NCBI RefSeq assembly: GCF_007830185.1
Contig: NZ_VLKZ01000003.1
Coordinates: forward strand, 248,001 to 312,000
Reading direction: 5' to 3'
DNA length: 64,000 nucleotides
From: Halalkalibacter nanhaiisediminis
GTDB taxonomy: Bacteria > Bacillota > Bacilli > Bacillales > Bacillaceae_D
Below, in pieces: positions 1-8,651 of this stretch (positions are counted from its first letter, which is position 1; each line of letters starts with the position of its first letter). Under the pieces are notes generated by a model. The model did no database searches, had not been told where the DNA came from, and saw only the letters and a list, made by a program, of their open reading frames with translations. The position numbers were made by a program, and so were the translations under genes.

Positions 1-901
1 GCAATGAACCGACACCAATGACAGGAATTTGATCGCCAATATGCTCTTGGATGCGAACCACACGTGAAGTTGTATCTTCTTTGTCACGAATTGAACCGCT
101 CCAGAAGTTTTGAACCGACACATGAAGATAATCTAATGGATAAGTCGCGAGTTTGTCAGCAAGAGCAAGTGTATCTTCAAATGTAATACCAGGATTTTCG
201 CCTTCTTCTGGAGAGAAGCGATAGCCAACGATAAATGGCTCAGTTGTATGAGCTTTGACGTTTTTGAATACTTCTTCAACGATAGCAGTAGGGAAGCTTA
301 AACGTTTTTCAAGCGTACCGCCCCATTTATCTGTTCTGCGGTTTGAATGTGGAGAGAAGAATTGCTGAATGAGATATGTGTTTGCACCATGAATTTCGAC
401 GCCATCAAAACCAGCTTCAATCGCACGTCTTGTCGCATCACCAAATGCAGTAATCACACGTGTAATATCATCTTCAGTCATTTCTCTTGGCACTTGTGCA
501 TCTGGGCGTTCAGCCGCAACAGCACTCGCACTGATGGTTTGACCATCTGGTAATTGATCTGGAGGAGACATACGTCCACCATGGAAAATTTGCAAAATGG
601 CTTTAGCACCTTTTTCTTTAATGGCGCTAGCTAGACGAGTTAAACTTGGAATAAGAGAATCGTCATCAGCACCAAATTCACCTGGGAATCCTTTTCCGTC
701 TTTTGTCACATAGACACAAGCTGTTACAACAGCACCAACACCGCCAGCACGTTCTTGGTAATAAGCTAATTCAGCGTCTGAGACAGAGCCATCTTCATTT
801 GATGAAAAATTCGTCATTGGGGCCATTAGCACTCGGTTTTTCAATGTAACACCAGAACGGAATGTAAGTGGTTCAAATAGTTCTTTATAATTTGGATTCA
901 T
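1..901 (-). CDS. NADH:flavin oxidoreductase (Old Yellow Enzyme family), C-terminus beyond the window
   Basis: Reading from the ATG at 901 gives 300 codons open to the window edge. The start MNPNYKELFEPLTF is followed by LKNRVLMAPMTNFSS, the conserved FMN-binding opening of the OYE/NADH oxidase family. An IFHGGR motif and EIHGANTYLIQQF (the His-x-x-Asn substrate-binding pair) follow. Family members reduce activated C=C bonds or act as NADH oxidases in the cytoplasm, with FMN bound to a TIM barrel. A good Shine-Dalgarno (AAAGGAG) lies 8-12 bases upstream. It is divergent from the sugar-acid-like cluster at 1275, so the 370 bp between them may carry shared control. A second, distinct homologue lies at 53721. 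Substrate unknown. Confidence 0.9.
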   Translation of the reverse strand, partial: MNPNYKELFEPLTFRSGVTLKNRVLMAPMTNFSSNEDGSVSDAELAYYQERAGGVGAVVTACVYVTKDGKGFPGEFGADDDSLIPSLTRLASAIKEKGAKAILQIFHGGRMSPPDQLPDGQTISASAVAAERPDAQVPREMTEDDITRVITAFGDATRRAIEAGFDGVEIHGANTYLIQQFFSPHSNRRTDKWGGTLEKRLSFPTAIVEEVFKNVKAHTTEPFIVGYRFSPEEGENPGITFEDTLALADKLATYPLDYLHVSVQNFWSGSIRDKEDTTSRVVRIQEHIGDQIPVIGVGSL

Positions 902-1114
902 GTATATGAACTCCTTTCAAGTGTATAATCGTACAAAGATCATATTAGAGATAATAGTTAATAAAGTCAAAGAAGTTGCTTATCTTTTGTAAGTAATATA
1001 CATTTTTAGTTGTCAGAATTTTAATTGTTTAATATTGACTTTTGTAAGGGTTTTCAATTAATATATGAATTATAAGTTATCTACATATTTTTTTCCGATA
1101 TTTTAAAAACTTAA

Positions 1115-1129
1115 TTTTATAATATAAAA
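1115..1129. promoter_or_regulatory. Palindromic operator candidate, copy 1
   Basis: TTTTATAATATAAAA is a perfect inverted repeat about a central A. The same sequence recurs with its centre 81 bp downstream (1195-1211). Two identical palindromes before an operon that encodes an IclR-family regulator suggest operators. Binding is inferred only. Confidence 0.45.
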
Positions 1130-1194
1130 CAAAATAAACGGTCAACTATAAGTAAAAAATTCAAAAAGTTAATCTGTTTATTAATCGAAACTAA

Positions 1195-1211
1195 GTTTTA
1201 TAATATAAAAC
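1195..1211. promoter_or_regulatory. Palindromic operator candidate, copy 2
   Basis: GTTTTATAATATAAAAC is a perfect 17 bp palindrome. It contains TATAAT, so a bound repressor here could also cover a -10 element of the downstream operon. IclR-family operators are typically 15-17 bp palindromes, which fits the regulator encoded at 3430. Confidence 0.5.
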
Positions 1212-1237
1212 TAATAAATTGATCATTTCATTCTTTG

Positions 1238-1251
1238 TTAAAACGCTATCA
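1238..1251 (+). promoter_or_regulatory. cre-like site (CcpA)
   Basis: TTAAAACGCTATCA differs at one position from the usual cre pattern TGWAANCGNTNNCA. It lies 24 bp upstream of the first gene of a catabolic-looking cluster, where bound CcpA would block transcription. Consensus match only. Confidence 0.4.
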
Positions 1252-1274
1252 CGAAATTGAGGAGAGGTTACGAA

Positions 1275-2276
1275 ATGAGTACATATAAAGTTGTCATTAC
1301 AGATTATGAGTTCTCTACTTTAGAGCAAGAGGAAGCTGCGCTTGGGTCACTCGATGTCGAAATCATTCGAGCGCAATGTCGTACTGAAGAAGATGTCATT
1401 GAAGTGGCTAAAGATGCGGATGCTTTGATCAATCAATATGCACCGATCTCGCGAAAAGTCATTGAAAGCCTGCCGAATTTAAAAGTGGTATCGAGATATG
1501 GAATTGGTGTGAATACGATTGATGTGGAGGCAGCTACTGAAAATGGCGTGATCGTTGGCAATGTTACAGACTATTGCCTTGATGAAGTGTCTGATCATGC
1601 CTTTGCCTTGATTATGGCTTGTGCTCGTAAAGTGGTCACGCTAAACAATGCTGTGAAAAATGGCAACTGGGACTATAAAGTAAGTGTGCCGATCTTCCGC
1701 TTACCTGGTCGAGTGCTCGGTCTGGTTGGTTTTGGTAAAATCCCACAAACACTAGCGAAAAAAGCGCAAGCATTTGGTATTAACGTCATTTCTTATGATC
1801 CATTTGTTTCAGCTGAAGTAGCGAGTGAGTTCAATGTCGAGCTAGTTGATCTTAATGAGCTGTGTGCGAAGTCAGATTTCATTTCGGTTCATGCACCGCT
1901 GATCGAAGCGACTCGCGGCATGATTAGTGATGAACAGTTTGATTTAATGAAAAAAGAAGCTTTCATCATTAATACGGCACGAGGTCCAGTCATTGACGAA
2001 AAAGCGCTCATTCGTGCGTTAGAAGCAGGGAAAATTGGTGGTGCTGGTCTTGATGTATTAGAAGATGAACCAATTGCGAGTGATCATCCATTTTTAAAAA
2101 TAGAAAACGTCATTTTAAATCCTCATGCTGCCTGGTATTCAGAAGAATCTCAATTAGAGCTGCAACGTAAGACGGCTCAAAATGTGGCAGATGTATTAAG
2201 TGGCTACTATCCTACTTATCTCTTTAATCGAGATGTGAAAGAAAAAGTGAGTTTAAAAGAAAAAGACAATCAATAA
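1275..2276 (+). CDS. D-isomer-specific 2-hydroxyacid dehydrogenase, CtBP-like
   Basis: A 333-residue cytoplasmic NAD-dependent oxidoreductase that should interconvert a D-2-hydroxyacid and its 2-keto acid. The Rossmann loop reads VGFGKIPQTL, with Pro in place of the last Gly, as in the C-terminal-binding-protein-like branch. The catalytic triad is visible: Arg in NTARGPVID, Glu in DVLEDEP and His in NPHAAWYS, whose context is also CtBP-like. The ATG at 1275 is preferred over the TTG at 1257 because GAGGAG lies about 10 bases before it. It is the first gene of a cluster with an IclR regulator and FAH-fold enzymes, which suggests sugar-acid or keto-acid catabolism. Exact substrate unknown. Confidence 0.88.
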   Translation: MSTYKVVITDYEFSTLEQEEAALGSLDVEIIRAQCRTEEDVIEVAKDADALINQYAPISRKVIESLPNLKVVSRYGIGVNTIDVEAATENGVIVGNVTDYCLDEVSDHAFALIMACARKVVTLNNAVKNGNWDYKVSVPIFRLPGRVLGLVGFGKIPQTLAKKAQAFGINVISYDPFVSAEVASEFNVELVDLNELCAKSDFISVHAPLIEATRGMISDEQFDLMKKEAFIINTARGPVIDEKALIRALEAGKIGGAGLDVLEDEPIASDHPFLKIENVILNPHAAWYSEESQLELQRKTAQNVADVLSGYYPTYLFNRDVKEKVSLKEKDNQ

Positions 2277-2391
2277 GTTTGCAAGAATATCTTTTTGAAA
2301 GGAGTGATCTTCTTTCTGTTACAAGAGCATGAGGTTGTTGAATATATGAAATGAAAAAAACAATAAAAAGAATATACTAGGAGGATATACC

Positions 2392-3333
2392 ATGGAACAA
2401 ACACGTAACTTTATCGAAAAATTAGGATTCCCATCAGGAGATTGCAATGATCTACCAACTTCAACGAAAACATTTCCAGACGGGGCTCAGTACCGGGTTG
2501 AGATCCCCAGCGTGGAAGGACCTGCATCATTTGAAGCGGTGATTGAATCTTGTGAAAAGTATGAGGTTGATATTCACAGAGTTTCACAAGGTAGTGGCAT
2601 TATGTTACTGACAGATGATGAATTGCAGCAAATGGCTGAAATTGGTCGCCGTGAGAATTTAGAGGTAAGCTTATTCGTTGGGCCACGTGGGTCATGGGAC
2701 ATTACACCAATGCAACATGCGAGTGCTGGTAAGATTGCAGGTCTTCGCTCACAAGGTATGGATCAGCTTGTTTACGGGATTGAAGATATTAAGAGAGCTT
2801 GCAAGTTTGGCATTCGTAGTATTTTAGTAGCGGATGAAGGCTTGCTATGGCTGGTGAATGAATTCAAAAAAGCGGGCGAACTTCCTGAAGATCTAGTAGT
2901 GAAGATTTCTGTGCAAATGGCCCAGTCTAACCCAGTATCGATTCGTCTCATTGAAGAAGCAGGGGCAGATACGTACAATGTGCCAACTGATCTGACGCTG
3001 GCTCGTTTAGCTGCTATTCGTCAAGCGATCGATATTCCAATTGATATTTACGTGGAAGCACCAGATGATATTGGCGGTTATATCCGTCATTATGACATTC
3101 CAGAAATTATTCGTGTTGCTGCTCCTGTGTACATTAAATTTGGGCTAAGAAATTCACCGAATATTTATCCGTCTGGTACTCATTTAGAAAGCACTTCGAT
3201 TGCTCTATGTAAGGAAAGAGTTCGCCGCGCGAAAATTGGCCTTGACCTACTTAAGCGTTATGCACCGCATTTGAAAACATCTGAAAAGGGTGCAAAAGGA
3301 TTAGGTGTGCCAGTTGCAGAAGTAACCGTATAA
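2392..3333 (+). CDS. TIM-barrel protein, peptidase U32-like
   Basis: 313 residues, no signal peptide, no membrane segment. Alternating strands and helices look like a TIM barrel, for example LEVSLFVGPRGSWDI near residues 90-105, FGIRSILVADEGLLW near 140-155, and IDIPIDIYVEAPDDIGGY near 212-230. Proteins of this type are, to my recollection, often labelled U32-family peptidase-like, but no protease active site can be pointed to. The ribosome binding site AGGAGGATATACC is strong. It sits between a hydroxyacid dehydrogenase and the IclR regulator, so an aldolase- or isomerase-like role in the same pathway is as plausible as proteolysis. Confidence 0.75.
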   Translation: MEQTRNFIEKLGFPSGDCNDLPTSTKTFPDGAQYRVEIPSVEGPASFEAVIESCEKYEVDIHRVSQGSGIMLLTDDELQQMAEIGRRENLEVSLFVGPRGSWDITPMQHASAGKIAGLRSQGMDQLVYGIEDIKRACKFGIRSILVADEGLLWLVNEFKKAGELPEDLVVKISVQMAQSNPVSIRLIEEAGADTYNVPTDLTLARLAAIRQAIDIPIDIYVEAPDDIGGYIRHYDIPEIIRVAAPVYIKFGLRNSPNIYPSGTHLESTSIALCKERVRRAKIGLDLLKRYAPHLKTSEKGAKGLGVPVAEVTV

Positions 3334-3337
3334 ATTA

Positions 3338-3351
3338 TGAAAGCGTTGGCT
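3338..3351 (+). promoter_or_regulatory. cre-like site before the IclR gene
   Basis: TGAAAGCGTTGGCT matches the cre pattern TGWAANCGNTNNCA at all but the last position. It lies about 80 bp before the regulator start and just after the preceding stop. CcpA repression of the regulator and downstream genes is inferred. Confidence 0.45.
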
Positions 3352-3429
3352 ATTGCTTATCGTTTGAATAACAAAATATGATAGAATAAGAAAGAATTCA
3401 CGATAAGTAGAAAGTAAAGGATGACACAT

Positions 3430-4197
3430 ATGCCAATCATTCAATCGCTAGATCGTGCTTTACGAATTTTAGATTTATTCGATGAGTACGATCGCGAGTT
3501 AAAAATAACGGATATTAGTGAGAGAATGGTGCTGCACAAAAGTACAGTCCATTCATTATTGAAAACGCTACAAAAGCATCACTATATTGACCAGAATCCT
3601 GAAAATGGCAAGTACCGACTTGGCTTGAAGTTGTTTGAGAGAGGAAGTTTTGTCATTCAAAGCTTGGATCTTAGAACGATGGCTAAGGAACACTTACTAG
3701 AGCTTTCAAAGAAAACAGGTCACACCGTTCACCTTGTCATTTTAGACGGGAAAGAAGGCGTGTATATCGATAAAGTGGAAAGTCCTGCCGCAACGATTAT
3801 CTACTCAAGAATCGGTAGACGGGTTCCGATTCATAGTAGTGGTGTTGGCAAAGCGCTTGTTGCATTTAAAAACGAAGCGGAATTAGAGAAAATTCTAGAA
3901 GGATATGAGTATACGAAGCAAACACCGAATACAATTACCGACCGAGAAGCTTTTTTAGCGGAAATAAAACAGATCCAAGAAAAAGGTTATGCAATCGACA
4001 ATGAAGAAAATGAACCAGGTGTCTGTTGTGTCGCAATACCGATTAAAAATCATACGGGCCAAGTGGTTGCTGCCATTAGTAGTTCAACTACGGCTGCTCA
4101 ATTTACAGAGGATGTGCTTTTGAAGATGGTTGAGTTGCTTAAAGAAACGGCAGAGGCAGTATCTAAAAAGCTAGGGTATGGTTTTCAATCGATCTAA
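3430..4197 (+). CDS. IclR-family transcriptional regulator
   Basis: 255 residues. The N-terminal winged helix-turn-helix is clear (IQSLDRALRILDLF, then ITDISERMVLHKSTVHSLLKTL). The C-terminal effector-binding domain shows family marks, including GRRVPIHSSGVGKALVAF near 130-147 and a final segment ending VCCVAIPIKNHTGQVVAAIS. The regulator probably senses a small organic acid and controls the surrounding catabolic genes. AAAGGA sits 8-9 bases before the ATG at 3430; the ATG at 3421 overlaps that Shine-Dalgarno, so 3430 is chosen. The palindromes at 1115 and 1195 are candidate operators. Whether it represses or activates cannot be told. Confidence 0.92.
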   Translation: MPIIQSLDRALRILDLFDEYDRELKITDISERMVLHKSTVHSLLKTLQKHHYIDQNPENGKYRLGLKLFERGSFVIQSLDLRTMAKEHLLELSKKTGHTVHLVILDGKEGVYIDKVESPAATIIYSRIGRRVPIHSSGVGKALVAFKNEAELEKILEGYEYTKQTPNTITDREAFLAEIKQIQEKGYAIDNEENEPGVCCVAIPIKNHTGQVVAAISSSTTAAQFTEDVLLKMVELLKETAEAVSKKLGYGFQSI

Positions 4198-4259
4198 AAG
4201 GGCCTGCCCCTTGTTGCTTTAGATGCTCATCTGGTTCGTTGGTAAAAAGGAGCGAGATG

Positions 4260-5156
4260 ATGAGAATTATTCGATTTTCAAAAGAGAATACGATTCATTT
4301 AGCAGCATATACAGATGACAAAAAGATCTATCTATTACCTTATCACGATTTTTTTGACATCGTCCGTTTAGCTGATGACCAAGAAACAACGCCTTTGCAA
4401 ATCATCAATAATATGATTGCCGAGCTGATGCCATTGGAACTGAACATAGAAGATTTAGATTTACTTGTTCCGATCGAGGCACCTGAAGTATGGGCAGCTG
4501 GTGTCACCTATTTGAAAAGTAAGGAAGCAAGAAATTATGAAGCAACTGGTGGGAAGCTTGATGCGACGACTTTCTATGATAAAGTCTATAACGCACCTCG
4601 CCCTGAGATTTTCTTTAAATCAACAAGTGCTCGTACAAAAGGGACTGGTCAAGATTTGTACATACGCTCTGATTCACATTGGCAAATCCCTGAACCAGAA
4701 CTCGGTCTTGTTCTAAACAAAGAAGGGAACATTATCGGCTACACAGCAGGAAATGACATGAGCAGTCGTGATATTGAAGGAGAGAACCCACTCTATCTTC
4801 CGCAAGCAAAAATATGGCGAAACTCGTGTTCTATCGGTCCAGCTATTCGTTTAGCAGAGACGGTCATGGATCCGTACCAATTTCAGATTACATGTCGAAT
4901 TTTTCGGCATGAAAAGCAGGTCTTTCAAGGTTCAGCAAGCACTGGTCAGTTAAAAAGGAAATTTGATGAGCTTGTCTCTTACTTAATCAAAGACAATGAA
5001 ATTTTTGATGGAACCATTCTCCTTACAGGCACATGTATTGTTCCTCCAAATGAATTTACGTTAGAGGACGGGGACCGAGTGGAAATCGATATTTCTGGCA
5101 TTGGTGTTCTGAATAATCCGATAAAAAAACAACCAAAATCTATTACGGTAGGTTGA
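4260..5156 (+). CDS. FAH-fold enzyme, 2-keto-3-deoxy-arabinonate dehydratase-like
   Basis: 298 residues with the fumarylacetoacetate hydrolase fold. Segments WAAGVTYLKSKEARN, RPEIFFKST, PEPELGLVLN (metal-ligand glutamates), ENPLYLPQAKIW and GIGVLNNP resemble the archaeal 2-keto-3-deoxy-D-arabinonate dehydratase branch more than classical FAH. The expected reaction is Mg-dependent dehydration of a 2-keto-3-deoxy sugar acid. That assignment is from remembered family motifs. AAAGGAG lies 7 bases before the ATG at 4260; ATG 4257 and TTG 4239 are alternatives. It is the last gene before a terminator at 5194, downstream of the IclR gene. Confidence 0.8.
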   Translation: MRIIRFSKENTIHLAAYTDDKKIYLLPYHDFFDIVRLADDQETTPLQIINNMIAELMPLELNIEDLDLLVPIEAPEVWAAGVTYLKSKEARNYEATGGKLDATTFYDKVYNAPRPEIFFKSTSARTKGTGQDLYIRSDSHWQIPEPELGLVLNKEGNIIGYTAGNDMSSRDIEGENPLYLPQAKIWRNSCSIGPAIRLAETVMDPYQFQITCRIFRHEKQVFQGSASTGQLKRKFDELVSYLIKDNEIFDGTILLTGTCIVPPNEFTLEDGDRVEIDISGIGVLNNPIKKQPKSITVG

Positions 5157-5193
5157 TGGATAGCTAGTTCATGTAATGATTTCATATGAGTTT

Positions 5194-5226
5194 CCCCTGA
5201 AGGTTCGTTTTCAGGGGTTTTTTCTC
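5194..5226 (+). terminator. Intrinsic terminator after the first catabolic unit
   Basis: CCCCTGA and TCAGGGG form a perfect 7 bp stem around a 9-10 base loop, followed by six T. It ends the transcript of the FAH-fold gene at 4260 and separates it from the second dehydrogenase. Confidence 0.85.
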
Positions 5227-5282
5227 AAAGGAATCAATTATAAGATGAAAAGGAAGAGTAATCTCAAAAAGAGAGGGATACG

Positions 5283-6260
5283 ATGAAGCCTATTGTTTAT
5301 CTGACAAAGAAGATTCCAAAAGATGTAGAGGACTATATTGCTGAGTATTGTGAAGTCCGTAAATGGGAAGGCACTCCCCCGATTCCACGTCAAGAATTGT
5401 TAATGCAGCTACAGGATGTGGATGGCTTACTGACAACGGGTGGAAGCATTGATGATGAGCTTCTAGAGCATGCACCGAACTTAAAAGTCGTTAGTAATGT
5501 CTCGGTTGGCTATAACAACTTCGACATTGAAGCAATGAAAAAAAGAAATGTGGTTGGCACGCATACACCATACGTTCTTGATGACACAGTGGCAGACTTA
5601 GTGCTTGCCTTAATGCTAGCTTCAGCAAGAAGAATTCCTGAATTAGACCGCTATGTGAAAGAAGGAAAGTGGGCAAAGGACAATGATCGCTCCTTATTTG
5701 GTGTCGATGTCCATCATGCAACTGTAGGTATTATTGGAATGGGACGAATTGGCGAAGCGATTGCCAAAAGAGCGATTTATGGCTTTGATATGAATGTGCT
5801 TTATTATAATCGCAGTCGAAAAAGGGAAGTCGAAGAGTATCTTGGTGTAAAGTATGCCGAGCTCGAACTATTACTCCAGCAATCAGATTTTGTTGTGCTC
5901 ATGACACCGCTAACAGATGAAACGAAGCATTTTATGAGCCATGACCAATTTGATCTTATGAAGGAATCGGCTTTTTTCATTAATGCATCAAGGGGAGAAA
6001 CAGTTGATGAAGAAGCATTAATCAAAGCGCTGCAAAATGGAGAGATCAAGGGTGCAGGATTAGATGTTTTTTCGAAAGAGCCTGTTGATTCTGATAATCC
6101 ATTATTACAATTGGACAATGTTGTCACAGTTCCGCATATTGGCTCTGCGACGACGAAAACACGAGATGACATGGCTTTCGTTGCTGCAAAAAATCTCGTA
6201 AGTGCTCTGAAAGGCGAAGAGCCAGAGCATCTTGTCAAAGAATTTAAGTTAGGGAAATGA
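5283..6260 (+). CDS. D-2-hydroxyacid dehydrogenase, glyoxylate/hydroxypyruvate reductase-like
   Basis: 325 residues. The NAD-binding loop [14 protein letters not shown] is canonical near residues 148-162. The catalytic Arg lies in [13 protein letters not shown], the Glu in DVFSKEP and the His in VPHIGSAT, all typical of D-glycerate dehydrogenase/glyoxylate reductase relatives. It is a different branch from the CtBP-like enzyme at 1275. It lies between two terminators and is followed after 15 bases by a second FAH-fold gene, so these two form a transcription unit. Start ATG 5283 has AGAGAGGG just upstream. Substrate (glyoxylate, hydroxypyruvate or another D-hydroxyacid) not determinable. Confidence 0.88.
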   Translation: MKPIVYLTKKIPKDVEDYIAEYCEVRKWEGTPPIPRQELLMQLQDVDGLLTTGGSIDDELLEHAPNLKVVSNVSVGYNNFDIEAMKKRNVVGTHTPYVLDDTVADLVLALMLASARRIPELDRYVKEGKWAKDNDRSLFGVDVHHATVGIIGMGRIGEAIAKRAIYGFDMNVLYYNRSRKREVEEYLGVKYAELELLLQQSDFVVLMTPLTDETKHFMSHDQFDLMKESAFFINASRGETVDEEALIKALQNGEIKGAGLDVFSKEPVDSDNPLLQLDNVVTVPHIGSATTKTRDDMAFVAAKNLVSALKGEEPEHLVKEFKLGK

Positions 6261-6275
6261 TGAAGGAGGAGAAAT

Positions 6276-7160
6276 ATGAATACAGTTACTTTTTATAAAG
6301 AGAATCAGCTTGTTTTAGGGGTTAAAACAGAGAAAGGAATCATCGATGTAAAGGAGGCGACGGGAGCATTCCCTACTATAGAAGCTGTTCCTCAAACGGT
6401 ATCGGAATTAGTATCTTCTGGAGAAGAAGGGAAGCGTGCGCTTGAAGCATTAGTCGAGCAAGCGGTCAAAGAACAAACAGCTCTATTAAATGAAAATGAA
6501 TTAACGTTTGGTCCGTCTGTTGATAACCCGCAGAAAATTATTTGTGTTGGCTTAAATTATAAGCGTCATGCTGATGAGATTAAAATGGAATATCCGAAAA
6601 CTCCAATTCTATTTAGTAAGTTTGCCAATGCGTTAGCAGGTCATAACGAAGAAGTGGTGCTTCCTCCTAATGGAAAAGAGTACGATTATGAAGCAGAGCT
6701 TGCCATTGTAATCGGCAAAGTTGCAAAAGATGTGAAGGTTGAAGATGCTTTGTCCTATGTGTATGGCTATACAAATGGAAATGATTTATCAGCTCGTGAC
6801 TTTCAATTTAGAACCCATCAATGGTTACTTGGAAAAACAGTTGATGGCTTTTGCCCAATAGGCCCGTCACTAGTTAGTAAAGAGGAAATTGACGATCCAA
6901 ATAATCTTTCCATTCGCTTATCCCTTAATGGAGAGCTTCGCCAAAACTCGAATACGTCTGATATGATTTTTAATTGTGCTGAAATTATTAGCTATATTTC
7001 ACAACATATGACGCTTTTACCTGGCGATATTATTTTAACAGGAACACCAGAAGGCGTGATCATGGGTGAGCCAGAAGAAACACGTACGTGGTTAAAAGCA
7101 GGAGATGAAGTAACGGTAGAAATTGAAAAGCTAGGTTCGTTAACAACGAAATTTATTTAA
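6276..7160 (+). CDS. Fumarylacetoacetate hydrolase family protein (acylpyruvase/isomerase-like)
   Basis: 294 residues. The C-terminal two thirds is the FAH catalytic fold: IICVGLNYKRHADEIKM near 88-104, YDYEAELAIVIGK (acidic metal ligands) near 130, GNDLSARDFQ near 167, and LLPGDIILTGTPEGV near 247. These match acylpyruvate hydrolases and 2-hydroxyhepta-2,4-diene-1,7-dioate isomerases, which cleave or isomerise 2,4-diketo acids using Mg or Mn. GGAGGAG precedes the ATG. It forms a pair with the dehydrogenase at 5283 and ends at a strong terminator. Substrate unknown. Confidence 0.88.
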   Translation: MNTVTFYKENQLVLGVKTEKGIIDVKEATGAFPTIEAVPQTVSELVSSGEEGKRALEALVEQAVKEQTALLNENELTFGPSVDNPQKIICVGLNYKRHADEIKMEYPKTPILFSKFANALAGHNEEVVLPPNGKEYDYEAELAIVIGKVAKDVKVEDALSYVYGYTNGNDLSARDFQFRTHQWLLGKTVDGFCPIGPSLVSKEEIDDPNNLSIRLSLNGELRQNSNTSDMIFNCAEIISYISQHMTLLPGDIILTGTPEGVIMGEPEETRTWLKAGDEVTVEIEKLGSLTTKFI

Positions 7161-7172
7161 TCCTATTTAATT

Positions 7173-7206
7173 GACTCTAGAGTATGTCTCTGGGGTCTTT
7201 TTTATT
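7173..7206 (+). terminator. Intrinsic terminator
   Basis: GACTCTAGAG pairs with CTCTGGGGTC (10 bp with G-T pairs) and a T-rich tail follows. It closes the FAH-fold gene and insulates the sporulation operon. Confidence 0.85.
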
Positions 7207-7229
7207 TTTATTTAACTCCTATTTATCAT

Positions 7230-7259
7230 GTATAAAAAGCTTGCTATTCGGAAAAAATG
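7230..7259 (+). promoter_or_regulatory. SigF-type promoter of dacF
   Basis: GTATA, exactly 15 bases, then GGAAAAAATG. This fits every defined position of the SigF consensus GYWTA-N15-GGNRANANTR. In B. subtilis dacF is a forespore gene transcribed by SigF, and readthrough feeds the downstream sigF operon as positive feedback. The match is direct; activity is inferred. Confidence 0.8.
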
Positions 7260-7350
7260 GGGTGTAGCAAACTTGGTGATTTTCCTCATTTGGAAAGAAG
7301 GAAAAGAAGCCTCGGGACGACTATCAAATTGAGATGGAGGTCGGATGGGG

Positions 7351-8514
7351 ATGAATAACGTTCTGTCCATTATCGTAAGTCTATGCCTCGTGTTAAGTGT
7401 GATGACACCAGCGGCAAGTGCAGCAGAGAAACAGCAAGCAAAGTTAGCGGAAAAGGCATCTTCAGCCATCGTAATAGAACGTGATACGGGCGAGGTACTT
7501 TTTGAGAAAAATAGTCATGAGAAGCTACCACCCGCAAGTATGACGAAAATTATGACGATGCTTCTTATTATGGAAGCGATTGATAAAGGTTCACTTTCTT
7601 ACGACGATAAAATCCGTACGAGTGAATATGCTGCTTCAATGGGCGGTTCACAAATATTCCTTGAGCCTGGTGAAGAAATGACTGTTTCAGATTTGTTAAA
7701 AGGAATCGCGATTGCCTCTGGAAATGATGCATCAGTAGCGATGGCTGAGCATATTGCAGGAACAGAGGAAGCATTTGTTGAGATGATGAACGAAAAGGCG
7801 AAGGAGCTAGGACTGAAAAACACGAACTTTATGAATACAAATGGTTTGCCAGCAAAAGATCATTATACGACTGCATATGATTTAGCGATGATCTCAAAGG
7901 AATTATTAAAGTATGAAGATATTACAAAATTTACAGGGATCTATGAAGATTATTTACGTCAGGATTCAGACAAGAAATTTTGGCTTGTGAACACAAATAA
8001 ACTCGTTCGTTTTTACCCAGGGGTAGATGGCTTGAAAACAGGATTTACACGTGAAGCGATGTATTGCTTAACGGCCACTGCCGAGAAAAATGATATGCGA
8101 GTGATCTCGGTTATTATGGGAGCTCCTAGTCCAAAAGAGCGAAATGCTCAAATTACATCGATGCTTGATTATGCGTTTAGTCAATTTATGACACATAAGC
8201 TATATGATCGTGACCATATTCTAGCAGATGTTAAAGTGAGCAAAGGGGATAAAGAAAAGATTCCAGTCGTAACATCTGAATCAATTTCGATTTTAACGAA
8301 AAAGGGTGAAAAAATTGATGATGTTGTGGAGCGTCTAGAAATCGAAAAGGATTTACGTGTACCTATCTATAAAGGCGATGTGATTGGACAATTAGTTGTA
8401 GAGAAAAATGGAGAAACACTTGTTTCATCACCACTTGTCTCAGGTGATGATGTTGTCGAAGCGTCTTGGTGGATGATGTTTAAGCGAGTACTTTCGAAAT
8501 TTGGAGCGGCTTAA
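7351..8514 (+). CDS. dacF: D-alanyl-D-alanine carboxypeptidase DacF
   Basis: About 387 residues with an N-terminal signal peptide ending PAASA near residue 23. It then has the three penicillin-binding motifs of a low-molecular-weight PBP: SMTK (PPASMTKIM), SGN (AIASGNDAS) and KTG (DGLKTGFT). The C-terminal PBP5-type domain ends in an amphipathic helix (WWMMFKRVLSKF) for membrane attachment. It trims D-Ala from peptidoglycan peptides and acts in the forespore. The ATG at 7351 is 10 bases from GGAGG; the ATG at 7345 (only 4 bases away) is the alternative. Position before spoIIAA-AB-sigF matches B. subtilis. Confidence 0.95.
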   Translation: MNNVLSIIVSLCLVLSVMTPAASAAEKQQAKLAEKASSAIVIERDTGEVLFEKNSHEKLPPASMTKIMTMLLIMEAIDKGSLSYDDKIRTSEYAASMGGSQIFLEPGEEMTVSDLLKGIAIASGNDASVAMAEHIAGTEEAFVEMMNEKAKELGLKNTNFMNTNGLPAKDHYTTAYDLAMISKELLKYEDITKFTGIYEDYLRQDSDKKFWLVNTNKLVRFYPGVDGLKTGFTREAMYCLTATAEKNDMRVISVIMGAPSPKERNAQITSMLDYAFSQFMTHKLYDRDHILADVKVSKGDKEKIPVVTSESISILTKKGEKIDDVVERLEIEKDLRVPIYKGDVIGQLVVEKNGETLVSSPLVSGDDVVEASWWMMFKRVLSKFGAA

Positions 8515-8562
8515 CACCATTTTTGACTAGTTAGTGCGAATGGCGACTAGTTTTGTCAGTGA

Positions 8563-8590
8563 GCAGGAAGAGCGATGAGAAAAGGCGAAA
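8563..8590 (+). promoter_or_regulatory. SigH-type promoter candidate for spoIIAA-AB-sigF
   Basis: GCAGGAAGA, 12 bases, then GGCGAAA. This is close to the SigH pattern RNAGGAWWW-N11-12-RNNGAAT, with a weak last position in each half. It lies 62 bp before the spoIIAA start, where B. subtilis has its SigH promoter. Confidence 0.5.
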
Positions 8591-8651
8591 CTCTCAACTA
8601 GAAAAGGAAACACAACGTGCTTGTGAAACCAACTATGAGGGAGTGAAAAAT

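Larger units (their letters stand above)
902..1274. promoter_or_regulatory. Divergent AT-rich intergenic region with control sites
   Basis: This gene-free stretch separates the minus-strand flavin oxidoreductase from the plus-strand catabolic genes. It is very AT-rich. It holds a possible -35 TTGACT at 1034, two copies of an AT palindrome (annotated separately) and a cre-like site just before the first plus-strand gene. No reading frame with a ribosome binding site was seen. Confidence 0.6.

Noticed and set aside
5804-6238. 144-residue minus-strand ORF
   Set aside because: It is a shadow of the hydroxyacid dehydrogenase gene, whose motifs and start are clear.
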